Positions 42,086 through 53,814 of a stretch of DNA of 64,000 nucleotides are shown one piece after another. Under the pieces are notes generated by a model that made no database searches, was not told the origin of the DNA, and saw nothing but the letters and a program-made list of their open reading frames with translations. This DNA comes from Pantoea sp. CCBC3-3-1. GTDB lineage: Bacteria > Pseudomonadota > Gammaproteobacteria > Enterobacterales > Enterobacteriaceae. Made by a program: the position numbers and the translations under genes. The stretch spans positions 4,216,001 through 4,280,000 of the forward strand of contig NZ_CP034363.1 in the NCBI RefSeq assembly GCF_007981265.1, read 5' to 3'. The first letter of the stretch is position 1. Each line of letters opens with the position of its first letter.

Positions 42086-43612
42086 ATGACTTTTGACTGG
42101 AATTACTTACTGAGTCTGTTTACCGACACAGACTTTTGGCTGGCGAGCTGGACGGTTTGCAAACTGAGCCTGGCAAGCTGGGCGATCAGCATTGTGCTGG
42201 GCTTTGTGCTGGCGCTGGGCAAACAGGCGTCCCGGCGCTGGTTGTCCGTTCCCGCCCGCGTTTATATCTGGCTGTTCCGCAGCCTGCCCCTGCTGGTGCT
42301 GCTGATTTTTGTTTATAACCTGCCGCAAGCGATGCCAGCGTCTTCCGCTCTGCTCAGCGATCCTTTCTGGGCAGGGCTGATTGCGCTGGTGCTGAGCGAA
42401 ACAGCCTATATTGCTGAGATCCATCGTGGTGGCTTGTTATCCATTCCAAAAGGGCAGCGTGAAGCTGCGCATGCCCTCGGCCTGCGCTATGCCGGGATTC
42501 AGTGGCGGATCGTGATTCCACAGGCGATCCGCGTGGCGCTGCCTTCGCTGGCAAATGAATATATCTCTATCGTGAAGCTCAGCTCGCTGGTATCGGTTAT
42601 TTCACTGACCGAAATCCTGATGGTGGGCCAGCGTCTCTATTCGCAAAACTTCCTGGTCATGGAGACGATGGCGGCAGTCGCGTTTTACTATGTGCTAATC
42701 GTCACGGTGTTTGATTTTCTGCTGAAAAGGCTGGAGCGCTATCTGGATGTTACCCAGCGCAACACAACTCGACCTCTGGATCCGGCGCTACGGGCTGTCG
42801 CCTCTCAGCCGTTGCCTGCTACGGTGCGCCCCACGCTTGCACAGACTATCCCGGCGTTACAGGCCTCTAAGCTACACAAAGCCTATAACAATGTAGAGGT
42901 GCTGGGTGCGGTTAGCCTGCAAATTCAGCCTGGTGAAGTGGTTTCAGTTATCGGTCCGTCCGGCTCAGGTAAAACGACGCTAATCCGCCTGCTGAACGGT
43001 CTGGAGCAGATTGATAACGGTGAAATTCGCATTAACGGTCAGCCGTTTATTCAGCTAAGCCAACATGGGTCGCAAAAACCCCGCTTTATTGAGCATGATG
43101 AACACCGGCTGAACATTGGCATGGTGTTCCAGAGCTTCAACCTGTTCCCGCATTTAACGGTCATGAACAATCTGCTACTGGCCCCTCGCTACCATCGCAC
43201 CGCGCCGCTGGATGAACTGAAACATCAGGCTTGCGTCATGCTGCAAAAAGTCGGCATGCTGGACCAGGCGATGAAGTATCCGCATCAGCTTTCTGGCGGG
43301 CAGCAGCAGCGTGTGGCAATCGCCAGGGCGCTAATGATGCGGCCGCAAATTATGCTGTTCGACGAACCCACTTCCGCTCTCGATCCTGAAAAAGTGAACG
43401 AGGTGCTACAGGTCATTGAAACGCTGGCCGGAGAAGGCATCACCATGGTGATTGTCACCCATGAGATGAACTTCGCTTTCAAGGTGTCGGACCGCATTGT
43501 GTTTATGGAGAAAGGTCGCGTGGTTTGTGATGATGCACCACAGATATTGCAGGATGGAGAGCATCCACGAATCAAAGCCTTCCTGAAAGACGTTAATTTT
43601 GCCACGGGTTGA
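42086..43612 (+). CDS. Fused permease-ATPase of a polar amino acid ABC importer
   Basis: This 508-residue protein joins two subunits that are normally separate. Residues 1-225 form the permease, with the EAA-type loop at about 112-147 (EIHRGGLLSIPKGQREAAHALG). Residues about 265-508 form the ATPase, with Walker A at 290-297 (GPSGSGKT), signature LSGGQ at 402-406 and Walker B IMLFDEP at 422-428. A linker of about 35 residues joins them. Such permease/ATP-binding fusions are known in the amino-acid importer group. All catalytic motifs look intact, so a homodimer could build the complete transporter. Confidence 0.88.
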   Translation: MTFDWNYLLSLFTDTDFWLASWTVCKLSLASWAISIVLGFVLALGKQASRRWLSVPARVYIWLFRSLPLLVLLIFVYNLPQAMPASSALLSDPFWAGLIALVLSETAYIAEIHRGGLLSIPKGQREAAHALGLRYAGIQWRIVIPQAIRVALPSLANEYISIVKLSSLVSVISLTEILMVGQRLYSQNFLVMETMAAVAFYYVLIVTVFDFLLKRLERYLDVTQRNTTRPLDPALRAVASQPLPATVRPTLAQTIPALQASKLHKAYNNVEVLGAVSLQIQPGEVVSVIGPSGSGKTTLIRLLNGLEQIDNGEIRINGQPFIQLSQHGSQKPRFIEHDEHRLNIGMVFQSFNLFPHLTVMNNLLLAPRYHRTAPLDELKHQACVMLQKVGMLDQAMKYPHQLSGGQQQRVAIARALMMRPQIMLFDEPTSALDPEKVNEVLQVIETLAGEGITMVIVTHEMNFAFKVSDRIVFMEKGRVVCDDAPQILQDGEHPRIKAFLKDVNFATG

Positions 43613-43635
43613 ATTCACGCCCAACGGAGAAGGTG

Positions 43636-44568
43636 ATGAGAAAGATAATTTTTGATACGGATATTGGCGTTGATGACGCTTTTGCGCTGGCTTACGCGGC
43701 AAAAACGCAAAATATACTGGGGATCACTACGGTTTTCGGCAATGTGGCGGTGGGTCAGGCGGTTAAAAATGCCAAATTGTTCTCACGGGAGATTGGCCTG
43801 AACGTCCCGATTTTTCGCGGTTGCTCGCGCCCAATGGGGCTGGCACAGGTCAGTAGTGCCGCAGCGGTGCATGGCGGCGATGGGCTGGGAGATGCGTTAG
43901 CTAATCCTTTCGATGAACAGGCTGATAATGCCGTCAGTTTTATCATTGATACCGTAAAAGGGCTGCCGGGAGAAGTGACGCTGGTGGCTATCGGCCCCCT
44001 GACCAATATCGCTACCGCTATTAATCTCGCCCCGGAGATCATCCCGCTGGTAAAAGAGGTGGTAATTATGGGCGGTGCTTTCGGCACGCACGGCCACGCC
44101 GGTAACGTAACGCCGCACAGCGAATTCAATATCTGGAAAGATCCGCACGCGGCCGATCAGGTACTCTCTTCGGCTCTGCCAGTGGTGCTGCTGCCGCTGG
44201 ATGTTACTCATGAGGTGCCGATCACCGGTGAAGATATCCGTGGGCTAAACCTGCCAGTGTTAACCGCTATTTCAAAAGGTTATCTGCGTTACAGCCTGGA
44301 AAAAGAAGGTTTTGAAGGCATGACGCTGCACGATACCTTGACCATCTCGTGGCTGGATCATCCCGAGTTCTTTACGACAGTGAAATCCCCGCTCAGGGTG
44401 GTCTGCGAAGGCATTACTCTTGGACAGACGTTGCGGCAGCTCACGCAGTTAGCGTCTCGCTTCAATCCTTTTGCGCATTGTCACCAGCAAACAGTGTGTC
44501 TGGGCGTGGATACGGCGAAGGTGAAAGCCGCTTTTCTGGACAGCCTGCGCGTCAATCCTGCGGCCTGA
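43636..44568 (+). CDS. Nucleoside hydrolase, IunH family
   Basis: This enzyme splits the N-glycosidic bond of nucleosides to ribose and base. It has 310 residues from ATG 43636, which has GGAGAAGG upstream; the frame extends earlier without a start signal. The calcium-binding aspartates are Asp7, Asp9, Asp13 and Asp14 (DTDIGVDD). ALGPLT-like AIGPLTNIATAI, EVVIMGGAFGTHGHAGNVTPHSEFN and the fold match pyrimidine or general ribonucleoside hydrolases. E. coli carries rihA beside the amino acid importer gltIJKL, a similar pairing. It is the last gene of the block, next to parE. Confidence 0.87.
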   Translation: MRKIIFDTDIGVDDAFALAYAAKTQNILGITTVFGNVAVGQAVKNAKLFSREIGLNVPIFRGCSRPMGLAQVSSAAAVHGGDGLGDALANPFDEQADNAVSFIIDTVKGLPGEVTLVAIGPLTNIATAINLAPEIIPLVKEVVIMGGAFGTHGHAGNVTPHSEFNIWKDPHAADQVLSSALPVVLLPLDVTHEVPITGEDIRGLNLPVLTAISKGYLRYSLEKEGFEGMTLHDTLTISWLDHPEFFTTVKSPLRVVCEGITLGQTLRQLTQLASRFNPFAHCHQQTVCLGVDTAKVKAAFLDSLRVNPAA

Positions 44569-44578
44569 CCCCATAAAA

Positions 44579-44609
44579 AAGCCCGGTTAGCTTTCGCATA
44601 ACCGGGCTT
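44579..44609. terminator. Terminator between nucleoside hydrolase and parE
   Basis: An 11-base perfect stem (AAGCCCGGTTA, TAACCGGGCTT) encloses a nine-base loop. Six A precede it on the plus strand, giving a T tract on the minus strand, so it is best placed to end parE. It may serve both convergent genes. Confidence 0.85.
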
Positions 44610-44627
44610 CATATCGCTGTGCGAAAA

Positions 44628-47154
<2,527 letters not shown>

Positions 47155-47155
<1 letters not shown>

Positions 47156-47982
47156 CAATATCCTTCGGAATCGAGATTGGGGCTAAAGGCGCGGGTTTGC
47201 AGGCGCTCGACCTGCGTTTCAACGCGGCCGTCAGCGTGAAGGTCCAACCAGCGCCAGCCCGGCGCCTCTGAATCAATCGTAAAGCTGGTACAGTGCGGTT
47301 TGAACTGGACACAGGTGGAGGGCGTAGCCAGCAGGCGGCGGCCGTTCCAGTCCAGATCCAAATCCTGATGAATATGGCCGCAAAGCAGCGTGGTAGCCAG
47401 CGGGTAACGCTTAAGCACCGCTTCCAACATGTGGGAATTGCGCAGGCTGTGCTGATCGAGCCACGTACAGCCGGAAGGCTGCGGGTGATGATGCAACAGC
47501 ACCAGCGTATGTCGCTCGGGTGCAATCGCCAGCGTTTTCTCCAGCCACTCCAGCTGGTAGTCGCTCAGCTCACCGTGCGGCACGCCAAAGACCTGACTGT
47601 CCAGCAGCACGATTTGCCAGTGTTCGCCCACCAGCACATGCTTTTGATCGGCAATTTGCGATTCGGCAAGCGTACTGAACATCGCTGGCTGGAAATCATG
47701 GTTGCCCGGCAGCCAGACGCAGGGCGCAGGCAGACGAGCAATGCCCTCAGCGAAATGCTGATAGGCTTCAACGGAATGATCCTGTGCCAGATCGCCCGTG
47801 GCGACGATCAAATCATACGGCTGCTGGCAGGCTGAAATGGCCTGCAATACCGCATCAAAACTGGCCCAGGTATTTACCCCCAGCAGCGTTTCGTGTTTAC
47901 CAGCAAAAAGGTGGGTATCCGTTATCTGTAAAATCCTGACCCGGGCCCCACTTTCCACAGGAAGTTTTAACAGGCTATCCAA
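47155..47982 (-). CDS. cpdA: CpdA, 3',5'-cyclic-AMP phosphodiesterase
   Basis: CpdA hydrolyses cAMP to AMP and so tunes CRP signalling. It has 275 residues with intact metallophosphoesterase motifs: DTHLF near residue 22, [25 protein letters not shown] and GHIHQDLD. The start is TTG (MDSLLKLP), aligned with E. coli. The stop overlaps the yqiA start. It belongs to the nudF-yqiB-cpdA-yqiA-parE run. Confidence 0.96.
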
Positions 47983-48027
47983 TCAATGTCCTTAGGGTTA
48001 ACGCCATCACAGCTTACAGTGACGGAT

Positions 48028-48450
48028 TCAACAAACCGGAACGGCCATCGCGCCATGCGATAAACAGTAGCGCAGCCAGTCTGCCAGAAACTGGTTTATC
48101 TGATGCTTTTCATCACGCTGATGCAGCTTTTTATTGGGATAATCATAGCGTGCTTTAAAGCGATAGATCTGCTGCGTGGAACACACTTCAGCGACCATCG
48201 CGTCGTGATACAGACGCACGGACATGGCGGGCAGACTCCAGTAGCTGACAGCCGGCGCGGTTTGTTTGATCTCAACCAGGGTAGTGTATCGTGTTGATTC
48301 CTGGATAGTCACTGTGTAGCTGGCACCGTTCACCTGATAAGTAATAGCCTCACCCGCCCGATCTCCTTTCGGCAACAGGCGACGCAGCTGTGCGAAATTC
48401 GTTTCGCAGATCCGCATCATTTCGGGAAAATCAGGTACATAGCGCTTCAT
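48028..48450 (-). CDS. yqiB: YqiB, DUF1249 protein
   Basis: Function is unknown. It has 140 residues from ATG 48450 ([12 protein letters not shown]), the E. coli length; the ATG one codon earlier (48453) is also possible. Conserved blocks include [45 protein letters not shown] and [20 protein letters not shown]. It overlaps the nudF stop by one base, which argues for translational coupling. Confidence 0.95.
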   Translation of the reverse strand: MKRYVPDFPEMMRICETNFAQLRRLLPKGDRAGEAITYQVNGASYTVTIQESTRYTTLVEIKQTAPAVSYWSLPAMSVRLYHDAMVAEVCSTQQIYRFKARYDYPNKKLHQRDEKHQINQFLADWLRYCLSHGAMAVPVC

Positions 48451-49085
48451 CATTCGGTTTTCCACTCTTCGCGTAGTTTTTTATAGTGCAGTTCCAGCCA
48501 TTGCAAGGCGATGACGGAAGCCGCGTTATCTATTTTCCCCTCTTCCACCCATTGATAAGCCTGCTCGCGACTGACCACATGGACAAGAATATCCTCATTC
48601 TCTTCCTCCAGACCGTGGTTTCCCTGTGCCACGCTGGCATCCACTTCTCCCACCAGAATCTCCAACCGTTCGCTGGTACCGCCCGGACTCGCCAGATAGC
48701 TGAGGACGGGTTTAACACGGGCTGGGGTGATTCCGGCTTCTTCTACTGCTTCACGGCGCGCCACCTGTTCTGGCGTTTCGCCGGGTTCAATAATACCGGC
48801 GACTAATTCTAACAGCCAGGGCGTTGGGCTGGTGTCAAAAGCCGGAATACGGATCTGTTCAATCAGCACCACTTCGTCTCTGACCGGATCGTAAGGCAGC
48901 AGGACCGCGGCGTGACCGCGTTCAAAAACTTCTCTTTCTACCTCTTTACTCATCCCGCCGTTAAACAAGGAATAGCGAAAGCGATAGCGGGTAAGCGAAA
49001 AAAAACCGCTGTAGAGCGTCTCGCGTGCAATAATTTCTACATCGTTTTTGCCGAAAGTCACTGGGTATTTTTTTTCGTTTTCCAT
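48450..49085 (-). CDS. nudF: NudF, ADP-ribose pyrophosphatase
   Basis: NudF hydrolyses ADP-ribose to AMP and ribose-5-phosphate. It has 211 residues with a complete Nudix box at 97-119 ([23 protein letters not shown]: Gly97, Glu103, Arg111-Glu112, Glu115-Glu116). The start has AGAGGAAACG upstream. It heads the operon nudF-yqiB-cpdA-yqiA-parE and is divergent from tolC; the 214-base gap carries the tolC control sites. Confidence 0.95.
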   Translation of the reverse strand: MENEKKYPVTFGKNDVEIIARETLYSGFFSLTRYRFRYSLFNGGMSKEVEREVFERGHAAVLLPYDPVRDEVVLIEQIRIPAFDTSPTPWLLELVAGIIEPGETPEQVARREAVEEAGITPARVKPVLSYLASPGGTSERLEILVGEVDASVAQGNHGLEEENEDILVHVVSREQAYQWVEEGKIDNAASVIALQWLELHYKKLREEWKTE

Positions 49086-49186
49086 CGTTTCCTCTCTTCT
49101 ACCGGTGAGACTAAAAATAGGGAAAGTACGGCCTGAACCGCTCAGAGTGTAGTTCTTGATGAATTATTTGAGTAAATTATGGCAAC

Positions 49187-49204
49187 ATGGCACTTTCAGC
49201 CAAC
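49187..49204 (+). promoter_or_regulatory. Marbox upstream of tolC
   Basis: The sequence fits the marbox consensus (AYnGCACnnWnnRYYAAAY) with one mismatch near its end. It lies at the position of the E. coli tolC marbox, 20-25 bases before the -10 elements. It should bind MarA, SoxS or Rob and raise tolC. Confidence 0.7.
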
Positions 49205-49226
49205 TTATCTGTTTCCTTTACTCTGT

Positions 49227-49242
49227 TAGAATCGGCGATAAT
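49227..49242 (+). promoter_or_regulatory. Two tolC -10 elements
   Basis: TAGAAT at 49227-49232 and GATAAT at 49237-49242 correspond to the tandem downstream tolC promoters of E. coli in spacing and sequence. Both sit just downstream of the marbox. Confidence 0.6.
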
Positions 49243-49299
49243 TTTTTTGGCTTACGACAGCGCTACCATAGCAATTTTGCTGCATAACAAGGAATGCAA

Positions 49300-50778
49300 A
49301 TGAAGAAACTGCTCCCTTTACTTATCGGCCTGAGCCTGGGCGGCTTCAGCGTCGCCAGCCAGGCGGAAAATCTGCTGCAAGTTTATCAGCAGGCCCGGTT
49401 GTCTAACCCCGATCTTCGCAGTTCTGCAGCCGATCGCGATGCCGCCTTTGAGAAAATCAACGAGTCTCGCAGCCCGTTGCTGCCGCAGTTAGGCCTGGGT
49501 GCTGATTATACCTATAACAATGGTTATCGCGACAGCAGCGGCCTGCACTCCAATACCACCAGCGGCACGCTGCAGCTGACGCAAACCATTTTTGATATGT
49601 CAAAATGGCGCGCCCTGACCCTTCAGGAAAAAACGGCGGGTGTACAGGATGTCACCTACCAGACCGCGCAGCAAACGCTGATCCTGAATACCGCTACTGC
49701 CTATTTTAATGTATTAAACGCTATTGATACGCTTTCCTACGTTGAATCGCAGAAACAGTCGATCTATCGCCAGCTGGATCAAACCACACAGCGTTTTAAC
49801 GTTGGTCTGGTTGCCATCACTGACGTACAGAACGCCCGTTCTCAGTACGATACCGTGCTGGCCAACGAAGTCACGGCGCGTAACGATCTGGATAACAATG
49901 TCGAAACGCTGCGTCAGGTAACCGGCAACTACTATCCTGGTCTGGCCTCGCTGAACGTTGACCGTTTTCAAACGGAAAAACCTCAGCCGGTTAATGCGCT
50001 GCTGAAAGAAGCGGAAAGCCGCAACCTCAGCCTGCTCTCCGCTCGCCTGAACCAGGATCTGGCCCGCGAGCAGATTCGCTATGCGGAAACCGGCCATATG
50101 CCAACGCTGGATCTGACCGCTTCATCCGGTTTGTCTAACAGCAAGTACGGCGGGAGCCGCGCCAACAGCGCAGCTTATCAGGACAGCATCAGCGGTCAGA
50201 ATCAGGTTGGTCTGAGCTTCACTCTGCCGTTATACAGCGGTGGCGCCGTCACCTCGCAGGTAAAACAGGCGCAGTATGCGTATGTTGCAGCCAGCGAGCA
50301 GCTGGAAAGCGCTCACCGTACTGCGGTGCAGACCGTGCGTTCATCGTTTAATAACGTGAATGCATCTATCAGCAGCATCAACGCTTACAAGCAGGCCGTT
50401 GTGTCTGCGCAAAGCTCTCTGGATGCGATGGAAGCAGGTTATCAGGTCGGGACTCGTACCATCGTTGACGTACTGGACGCTACCACCACGCTGTTTAACG
50501 CCAAACAGCAGCTTTCCAATGCGCGCTACAGCTACATGATTAACGAGCTAAACATCAAGTCTGCGCTCGGTACGTTGAATGAGCAGGATCTGGCGACGCT
50601 GAACACTCGCCTGGGTAAAGAGGTTCCTACGTCACCGGAAACGGTCGCGCCGGAGAACACGCAGCAGGATGCCGCTGCGGATAATTCTGCGCCCGAAGCA
50701 GTGAAAACCAGCGCGGTTGCCCCTGCGGTTAACAGCCCTGCACCCGCCAGCAATAATCGGAATCCTTTCCGCCATTAA
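49300..50778 (+). CDS. tolC: TolC, outer-membrane efflux channel
   Basis: TolC forms the trimeric outer-membrane tunnel for RND, MFS and ABC efflux and type I secretion. It has 492 residues from ATG 49300, with a signal peptide ending SQAEN and AAGGA seven bases before the start. The tandem repeat structure of the helical barrel is visible (SAADRDAAFEKI near the start, then repeated QLDQTTQRFNVGLVAITDVQNAR and SLDAMEAGYQVGTRTIVDVLDATTTL). The C-terminal tail (about 450-492) is low-complexity and differs from E. coli, as usual. It is divergent from nudF. Confidence 0.97.
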   Translation: MKKLLPLLIGLSLGGFSVASQAENLLQVYQQARLSNPDLRSSAADRDAAFEKINESRSPLLPQLGLGADYTYNNGYRDSSGLHSNTTSGTLQLTQTIFDMSKWRALTLQEKTAGVQDVTYQTAQQTLILNTATAYFNVLNAIDTLSYVESQKQSIYRQLDQTTQRFNVGLVAITDVQNARSQYDTVLANEVTARNDLDNNVETLRQVTGNYYPGLASLNVDRFQTEKPQPVNALLKEAESRNLSLLSARLNQDLAREQIRYAETGHMPTLDLTASSGLSNSKYGGSRANSAAYQDSISGQNQVGLSFTLPLYSGGAVTSQVKQAQYAYVAASEQLESAHRTAVQTVRSSFNNVNASISSINAYKQAVVSAQSSLDAMEAGYQVGTRTIVDVLDATTTLFNAKQQLSNARYSYMINELNIKSALGTLNEQDLATLNTRLGKEVPTSPETVAPENTQQDAAADNSAPEAVKTSAVAPAVNSPAPASNNRNPFRH

Positions 50779-50785
50779 AACGTTT

Positions 50786-50809
50786 GGGGCAGTGCATACT
50801 GCCCCTTTT
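50786..50809 (+). terminator. tolC terminator
   Basis: GGGGCAGT and ACTGCCCC form an eight-base perfect stem with a four-base loop (GCAT), followed by TTTT, starting seven bases after the tolC stop. Confidence 0.88.
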
Positions 50810-50921
50810 CAGCCATGAACGTATAGCTAAGTAAAGACCCCGCCGACTCGCCCTTCATCGCTTCAATTTCAACCGCTGTTCCCCTATTCTATGCTTACCT
50901 TTGGGCACAGGATTGAACAAA

Positions 50922-51590
50922 ATGAAACGGACAAAAACAATTAATCATGCCTCCTTTCGTAAAAGCTGGAGCGCACGTCATCTGACGCCGGTCGCTCTTG
51001 CCGTGACCGCGGTCTTTATGCTGGCCGGTTGCGAACAATCGGATGAAACCGTCTCGCTGTATCAAAATGCGGATGACTGCTCAAGCGCCAATCCGGGTAA
51101 AAGCGAGCAGTGCACCACGGCATATAACAATGCCAAAAAAGAAGCGGAAAAAACGGCGCCGAAATATGCCAGCCGCGAGGAGTGCGTTGCTGAATTTGGC
51201 GAAGGTCAGTGCCAGCAGGCCCCGGCTCAGGCTGGTGTGGGCAGCACCAATGCTGAATCACAGCAGAGCGGCAGCTTCTGGATGCCGTTGATGGCAGGCT
51301 ACATGATGGGCCGGCTGATGGGCGGCGGTGCGGGCTTTGCTCAGCAACCGTTGTTTACCTCACGCGCACCGGGTAGCCCGGCAAACGGGAAGTTTGTCGA
51401 TGCCAGCGGTAAAAGCTTTGGAACTGCCACGCCTGGCCGCACGATGACCGTGCCGAAAACAGCACTGGCGCCAAAACCTGCAACGACCAGTACGGTAACG
51501 CGTGGTGGCTTTGGCGAAAGCGTTGCTAAACAGTCCACCATGCAGCGCAGCAGCGCCACATCCGGCTCCAGCCGTTCGTTCGGGGGCTGA
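50922..51590 (+). CDS. ygiB: YgiB, DUF1190 lipoprotein-like protein
   Basis: Function is unknown. The protein has 222 residues from ATG 50922 ([16 protein letters not shown]), with AGGA nine bases upstream, aligned with E. coli. It has an N-terminal membrane anchor or lipobox-like VFMLAGCE, then conserved Cys-bearing blocks ([36 protein letters not shown]), a glycine/methionine-rich [20 protein letters not shown] segment and a Ser/Thr-rich tail. It is followed after six bases by ygiC, with which it forms an operon. Confidence 0.93.
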   Translation: MKRTKTINHASFRKSWSARHLTPVALAVTAVFMLAGCEQSDETVSLYQNADDCSSANPGKSEQCTTAYNNAKKEAEKTAPKYASREECVAEFGEGQCQQAPAQAGVGSTNAESQQSGSFWMPLMAGYMMGRLMGGGAGFAQQPLFTSRAPGSPANGKFVDASGKSFGTATPGRTMTVPKTALAPKPATTSTVTRGGFGESVAKQSTMQRSSATSGSSRSFGG

Positions 51591-51596
51591 CGGTTA

Positions 51597-52757
51597 ATGA
51601 AACGTCGAGCGATTACCGAACGTCCTGACTGGCGTGAAAAAGCCACCGAGTACGGCTTCCGTTTTCATACCATGCACGGAGAACCCTACTGGTGTGAAGA
51701 CGCTTACTACGAATTCAACCTTCAGCAGATTGAAAAGCTGGAGGATGTGACCAGTGAACTGCATCAGATGTGTTTACAGGTTGTCGATAAGGTGGTCGGT
51801 AGCGAAGAGTTACTGGCTAAGTTCCGTATTCCAAAGCATACCTGGGAATTTGTGCGCTCATCCTGGAAAACCAATCAGCCTTCGCTTTATTCACGGCTGG
51901 ATCTGGCCTGGGATGGTCAAACTGACGCAAAACTATTAGAAAACAATGCCGATACGCCAACCTCGCTGTATGAGGCCGCTTTTTTCCAGTGGATTTGGCT
52001 GGAGGATCAGCTGCGCGCCGGTAATTTGCCCGCAGGCAGCGATCAGTTCAACAGCTTGCAAGAAAAACTTATCGAACGCTTTGCGGCGCTGCACCAGCAG
52101 CATGGCTTTAGCTGGCTGCATTTTGCCTGCTGCCGCGATACGGATGAAGATCGCGGAACGGTACAGTACTTACAGGACTGTGCGACGGAAGCGGGATTGC
52201 CCAGTGAATTCCTGTTTATCGATGAAATTGGTCTTGGCGAAAAAGGTCAGTTTACCGACGTAGACGATCGGGTGATCGGTAATCTGTTTAAGCTTTATCC
52301 GTGGGAATTTATGCTGCGGGAAACCTTCTCTACCAAGCTGGAAGATGCTGGCGTGCGCTGGCTGGAGCCGGCCTGGAAAAGCATCATCTCCAATAAAGCG
52401 CTGCTGCCGATGCTGTGGAAAATGTTCCCTAACCATCCCAACCTGCTGCCCGCTTACTTTGCCGAAGACAACGTGCCCGCGATGGATAAATATGTGGTTA
52501 AACCGCTGTTTTCCCGCGAAGGCGCTAACATCCGCATCGTTGAAAACGGCAAAGAAATTGCCCGGGTAGATGGCCCTTACGGTGAAGAAGGCATGATCGT
52601 ACAGCAGTTCCATCCGCTGCCTAAGTTCGGCGACAGCTATACGCTAATCGGCAGCTGGCTGATCGACGATCGGCCAGCTGGAATTGGTCTGCGCGAGGAT
52701 CGCGACCTGATCACGCAGGATCTGTCTCGTTTTTATCCGCATACTTTTGTGGAATAA
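51597..52757 (+). CDS. ygiC: YgiC, glutathionylspermidine synthase-like ATP-grasp protein
   Basis: YgiC resembles the synthetase half of glutathionylspermidine synthase (GspS). Its own activity is not established. It has 386 residues. ATP-grasp-like features include [17 protein letters not shown] near residue 300 and the C-terminal [17 protein letters not shown]. It starts six bases after ygiB and has no strong binding site of its own, so coupling to ygiB is likely. Confidence 0.92.
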   Translation: MKRRAITERPDWREKATEYGFRFHTMHGEPYWCEDAYYEFNLQQIEKLEDVTSELHQMCLQVVDKVVGSEELLAKFRIPKHTWEFVRSSWKTNQPSLYSRLDLAWDGQTDAKLLENNADTPTSLYEAAFFQWIWLEDQLRAGNLPAGSDQFNSLQEKLIERFAALHQQHGFSWLHFACCRDTDEDRGTVQYLQDCATEAGLPSEFLFIDEIGLGEKGQFTDVDDRVIGNLFKLYPWEFMLRETFSTKLEDAGVRWLEPAWKSIISNKALLPMLWKMFPNHPNLLPAYFAEDNVPAMDKYVVKPLFSREGANIRIVENGKEIARVDGPYGEEGMIVQQFHPLPKFGDSYTLIGSWLIDDRPAGIGLREDRDLITQDLSRFYPHTFVE

Positions 52758-52839
52758 GCGATCCGGATCGAGTCGGCATGGATGCCGTTTCTTGCCTCAG
52801 TCCGGGTTCCTCGCGCCAGCACTACGTCAACAGTCTGTT

Positions 52840-53625
52840 TTAGCCTACCTGCACCGACAGCATACTTAACGAGGCCATTTCCAGCCCGTCTACCGGTATA
52901 GAAACGGCTTCATCTGGCTGGCGAGCGCCCAGCACATACAGTAAAGGTAAATAATGCTCGGGCGTTGGGTTAGATAGCTCAGCCCCGCTGTGCTGCATAA
53001 AATTCACCAGCGGATGCTGCTCTGCCGTTCCCTGCCATTGCAGATTATCCCGCACATAATCATTAAACGAAGACGCCCACGGATAAGGCTCCGCATCGCC
53101 CTGCCAGCGCGCCATGCGCAGGTTATGCACCACATTACCGCTGGCGACAATCATTATGCCGCGTTCGCGCAGGGCCGCGAGCTTACGCCCCAGCTCATAA
53201 TGGTATGCGGCTGGCTTCGTGCCATCGACGCTAAGCTGCACGACTGGAATATCCGCCTGCGGATACATTTTTATCAGCACGCCCCATGAACCATGGTCAA
53301 AGCCCCATTCCTGATCCAGATGCACATCAACCGGCGACAGCGCTTCTGCCACTTCCTTTGCCAGCGCTGGTGAACCGGGCGCCGGATAATGGGTATCGAA
53401 CAGCGCCTGAGGAAAACCGCCGAAATCGTGAATAGTGCGCGGCTTTTCCATCGCGGTAACGGCAGTGCCTCTGGTGTACCAGTGAGCCGAAACGGCAATA
53501 ATCCCTTCAGGGCGCGGCAACGTTTTTCCCAGCTGACGCCAGGTTTGGGTATAGACATTCTCTTCCAGCACATTCATTGGGCTACCATGGCCTAAGAACA
53601 GTGCGGGCATACGTGATTGACTCAT
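52840..53625 (-). CDS. ygiD: YgiD, 4,5-DOPA extradiol dioxygenase-like protein
   Basis: YgiD belongs to the LigB-like extradiol dioxygenase family; E. coli YgiD opens the ring of L-DOPA at the 4,5 position. It has 261 residues. The metal-ligand motifs are intact: LFLGHGSPMNVL at 10-20, an early SAHWYTRG and IIVASGNVVHNLR. The substrate in the cell is unclear. It is convergent with ygiC, with a weak hairpin (52774-52787) in between, and divergent from zupT. Confidence 0.92.
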   Translation of the reverse strand: MSQSRMPALFLGHGSPMNVLEENVYTQTWRQLGKTLPRPEGIIAVSAHWYTRGTAVTAMEKPRTIHDFGGFPQALFDTHYPAPGSPALAKEVAEALSPVDVHLDQEWGFDHGSWGVLIKMYPQADIPVVQLSVDGTKPAAYHYELGRKLAALRERGIMIVASGNVVHNLRMARWQGDAEPYPWASSFNDYVRDNLQWQGTAEQHPLVNFMQHSGAELSNPTPEHYLPLLYVLGARQPDEAVSIPVDGLEMASLSMLSVQVG

Positions 53626-53769
53626 GATAATCCTCTGAATATTGGCTTAATGAGAATACCTTACGCCCTTTTTTCTGCGGATGAACCCGGATAACCATGA
53701 TGAAGATCTTCAGGAAATTTGAACGGTAAAAAGACATTTCCTGACGTTACAGGGCGTCAGCTTCTGCTA

Positions 53770-53791
53770 ATGTATAGCAAAGGCTATACTT
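53770..53791. promoter_or_regulatory. MntR-box-like palindrome over the zupT promoter
   Basis: GTATAGC at 53772-53778 and GCTATAC at 53783-53789 form a perfect inverted repeat with the spacer AAAG. The core ATAGC-AAAG-GCTAT equals the centre of the E. coli mntH MntR operator as I remember it. TATACT at 53785-53790 would be a fair -10, so bound repressor would block the promoter. Just upstream, CTGACG and CGTCAG (53741-53760) form another inverted repeat. Confidence 0.6.
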
Positions 53792-53814
53792 TTCATTTTT
53801 GCGGAGAGAACACC

